This document shows, piece after piece, positions 4,993 through 5,719 of a stretch of 5,719 nt of DNA; position 1 is the stretch's first letter; every line of letters starts with the position of its first letter. The notes beneath the pieces were generated by a model that had not been told where the DNA came from, ran no database searches, and saw only the letters and a program-made list of their open reading frames with translations. Source of the stretch: 1XD8-76 sp051880335 (GTDB lineage Bacteria; Bacillota; Clostridia; Lachnospirales; Lachnospiraceae); the NCBI GenBank assembly GCA_051880335.1, contig JBJENT010000274.1, positions 1-5,719 on the forward strand. Reading direction: 5' to 3'. Made by a program: the position numbers and the translations under genes.

Positions 4993-5685
4993 ATGAAAAA
5001 AATAGGTTTAATCGGGGGAACAGGTCCGGAATCTACACTCATGTATTATCGGGAACTAAACAATAGAATTGATAAACTGACAGATGGTAAGGAAATGCCG
5101 GATCTTTCAATTGAAAGTGTAAATTTTCATCGTGCATGGGAGTATGTGTCAAAGGGACAGTATGAGTTACTGGCAGATTATCTCGCAGAAAAAGTAAATA
5201 ATCTTATTGCCGGGGGATCGGAGGTGATTACTCTTACGGCAGCAACAATGCATATTGTATATGAGGAATTAGAACGCAGAACTTGTGCGGGATTGATTAG
5301 TATTCCCCAAGCGGTGTGTGAAGAAGTAGTAGCCAGAGGAATCAAAAGGGTAGGTCTTTTGGGGACTATTTTTACGATGGAACAGAACTACATGAAAAAG
5401 GATTTACAGGATGCAGGCATTCAGGTTTTTATCCCGGAAAAGGCAGATAGAGAATTGATTGCCAGGAAGATTTACGAAGAGCTTGAACGTGGAATTGTAA
5501 AGGAAAGTACCTTACGTGAATTTGTAGAGATTATTGAAAAAATGAAAAAGGATTATGATATAGAAGCCATTGTCCTGGGGTGTACAGAACTGCCGCTGAT
5601 ACTACATTCGGATAATTGCCCTGTTCTGTGTCTGGATGCAGTGGAAATACATATTGAAAAACTAATAAAAGCGGCGATGGAATAG
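4993..5685 (+). CDS. Aspartate/glutamate racemase family protein with altered active site
   Basis: This 230-residue cytoplasmic protein belongs to the Asp/Glu/hydantoin racemase superfamily (YgeA/RacX-like branch). The N-terminus KIGLIGGTGPESTLMYYREL is the family's substrate-phosphate/carboxylate loop signature. The C-terminal GCTELPLIL carries the second catalytic residue, Cys197. The first catalytic position, normally Cys or Thr in a [CT]NTxH motif, reads AATMH here (83-87): Ala83 replaces the acid/base residue and Ala84 the Asn. Family members normally need two residues to move a proton between faces, so ordinary racemisation is doubtful. The protein could be a one-base enzyme, have another substrate, or have lost activity. 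AAGGAGA at 4981-4987 sets the start. It lies 23 bases after the lipoprotein gene, in the same operon. Confidence 0.9.
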   Translation: MKKIGLIGGTGPESTLMYYRELNNRIDKLTDGKEMPDLSIESVNFHRAWEYVSKGQYELLADYLAEKVNNLIAGGSEVITLTAATMHIVYEELERRTCAGLISIPQAVCEEVVARGIKRVGLLGTIFTMEQNYMKKDLQDAGIQVFIPEKADRELIARKIYEELERGIVKESTLREFVEIIEKMKKDYDIEAIVLGCTELPLILHSDNCPVLCLDAVEIHIEKLIKAAME

Positions 5686-5702
5686 GCGGGAGAATTTTTT
5701 GA

Positions 5703-5719
5703 ATGAATGATTATTTATG
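5703..5719 (+). CDS. Possible start of a downstream gene (truncated by window end)
   Basis: GGGAG at 5688-5692 is followed ten bases later by an ATG at 5703 that reads M-N-D-Y-L to the window edge. Because it closely follows the racemase-like gene, it may be the third gene of that operon. Too little is visible to name it, and an alternative ATG lies at 5707 in another frame. Confidence 0.3.

Overview
The window looks like accessory chromosomal DNA from a low-to-moderate GC Gram-positive anaerobe of the Clostridia, most likely Lachnospiraceae-like. The evidence is strong AGGAGG-type ribosome binding sites, TTGACA/TATAAT-type promoters, codon use, and the gene families present. It comes from a draft assembly: 100 Ns sit inside one gene, flanked by a perfect 55-base duplicate. 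The gap is almost certainly an unmerged contig overlap.

Layout, left to right. (1) About 26-748 holds a complete, intact IS200-type insertion sequence. It has a single Y1-HUH transposase (tnpA), a subterminal hairpin at each end with the same geometry (10-bp stem, 3-nt loop), and a structured non-coding right end. (2) At 759-1468 a near-consensus promoter is followed by a short inverted repeat and a DUF1697 family gene. (3) At 1560-1906 is the most interesting part, which standard annotation would leave as an empty intergenic region. It holds an apparent type I toxin-antitoxin locus: a 28-codon single-pass membrane peptide on the minus strand and a divergently transcribed small RNA of about 68 nt on the plus strand. 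The small RNA carries a diverged direct copy of the toxin's translation-initiation region, so it is antisense to it. The two terminator hairpins share a 14-base core, so their 6-nt loops are perfectly complementary. (4) At 1915-4210 a MATE-family efflux pump gene overlaps by 11 bases an AraC-type regulator with a C-terminal GyrI-like ligand-binding domain, giving a self-contained drug-responsive efflux operon. (5) At 4270-5685 a second promoter has the same inverted repeat at the same distance from its -10 as the DUF1697 promoter. It drives an unknown small lipoprotein (interrupted only by the assembly gap) and an aspartate/glutamate racemase-family protein lacking the usual first catalytic residue. 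(6) The last 17 bases may be the start of another gene.

How the parts relate. The efflux pump and its regulator are translationally coupled and probably respond to the compound the regulator binds. The DUF1697 gene and the lipoprotein-racemase pair are probably controlled by one shared regulator that is not encoded here. The toxin-antitoxin unit and the IS are independent accessory modules. All promoter, RNA and operator calls come from reading the sequence and are unverified.
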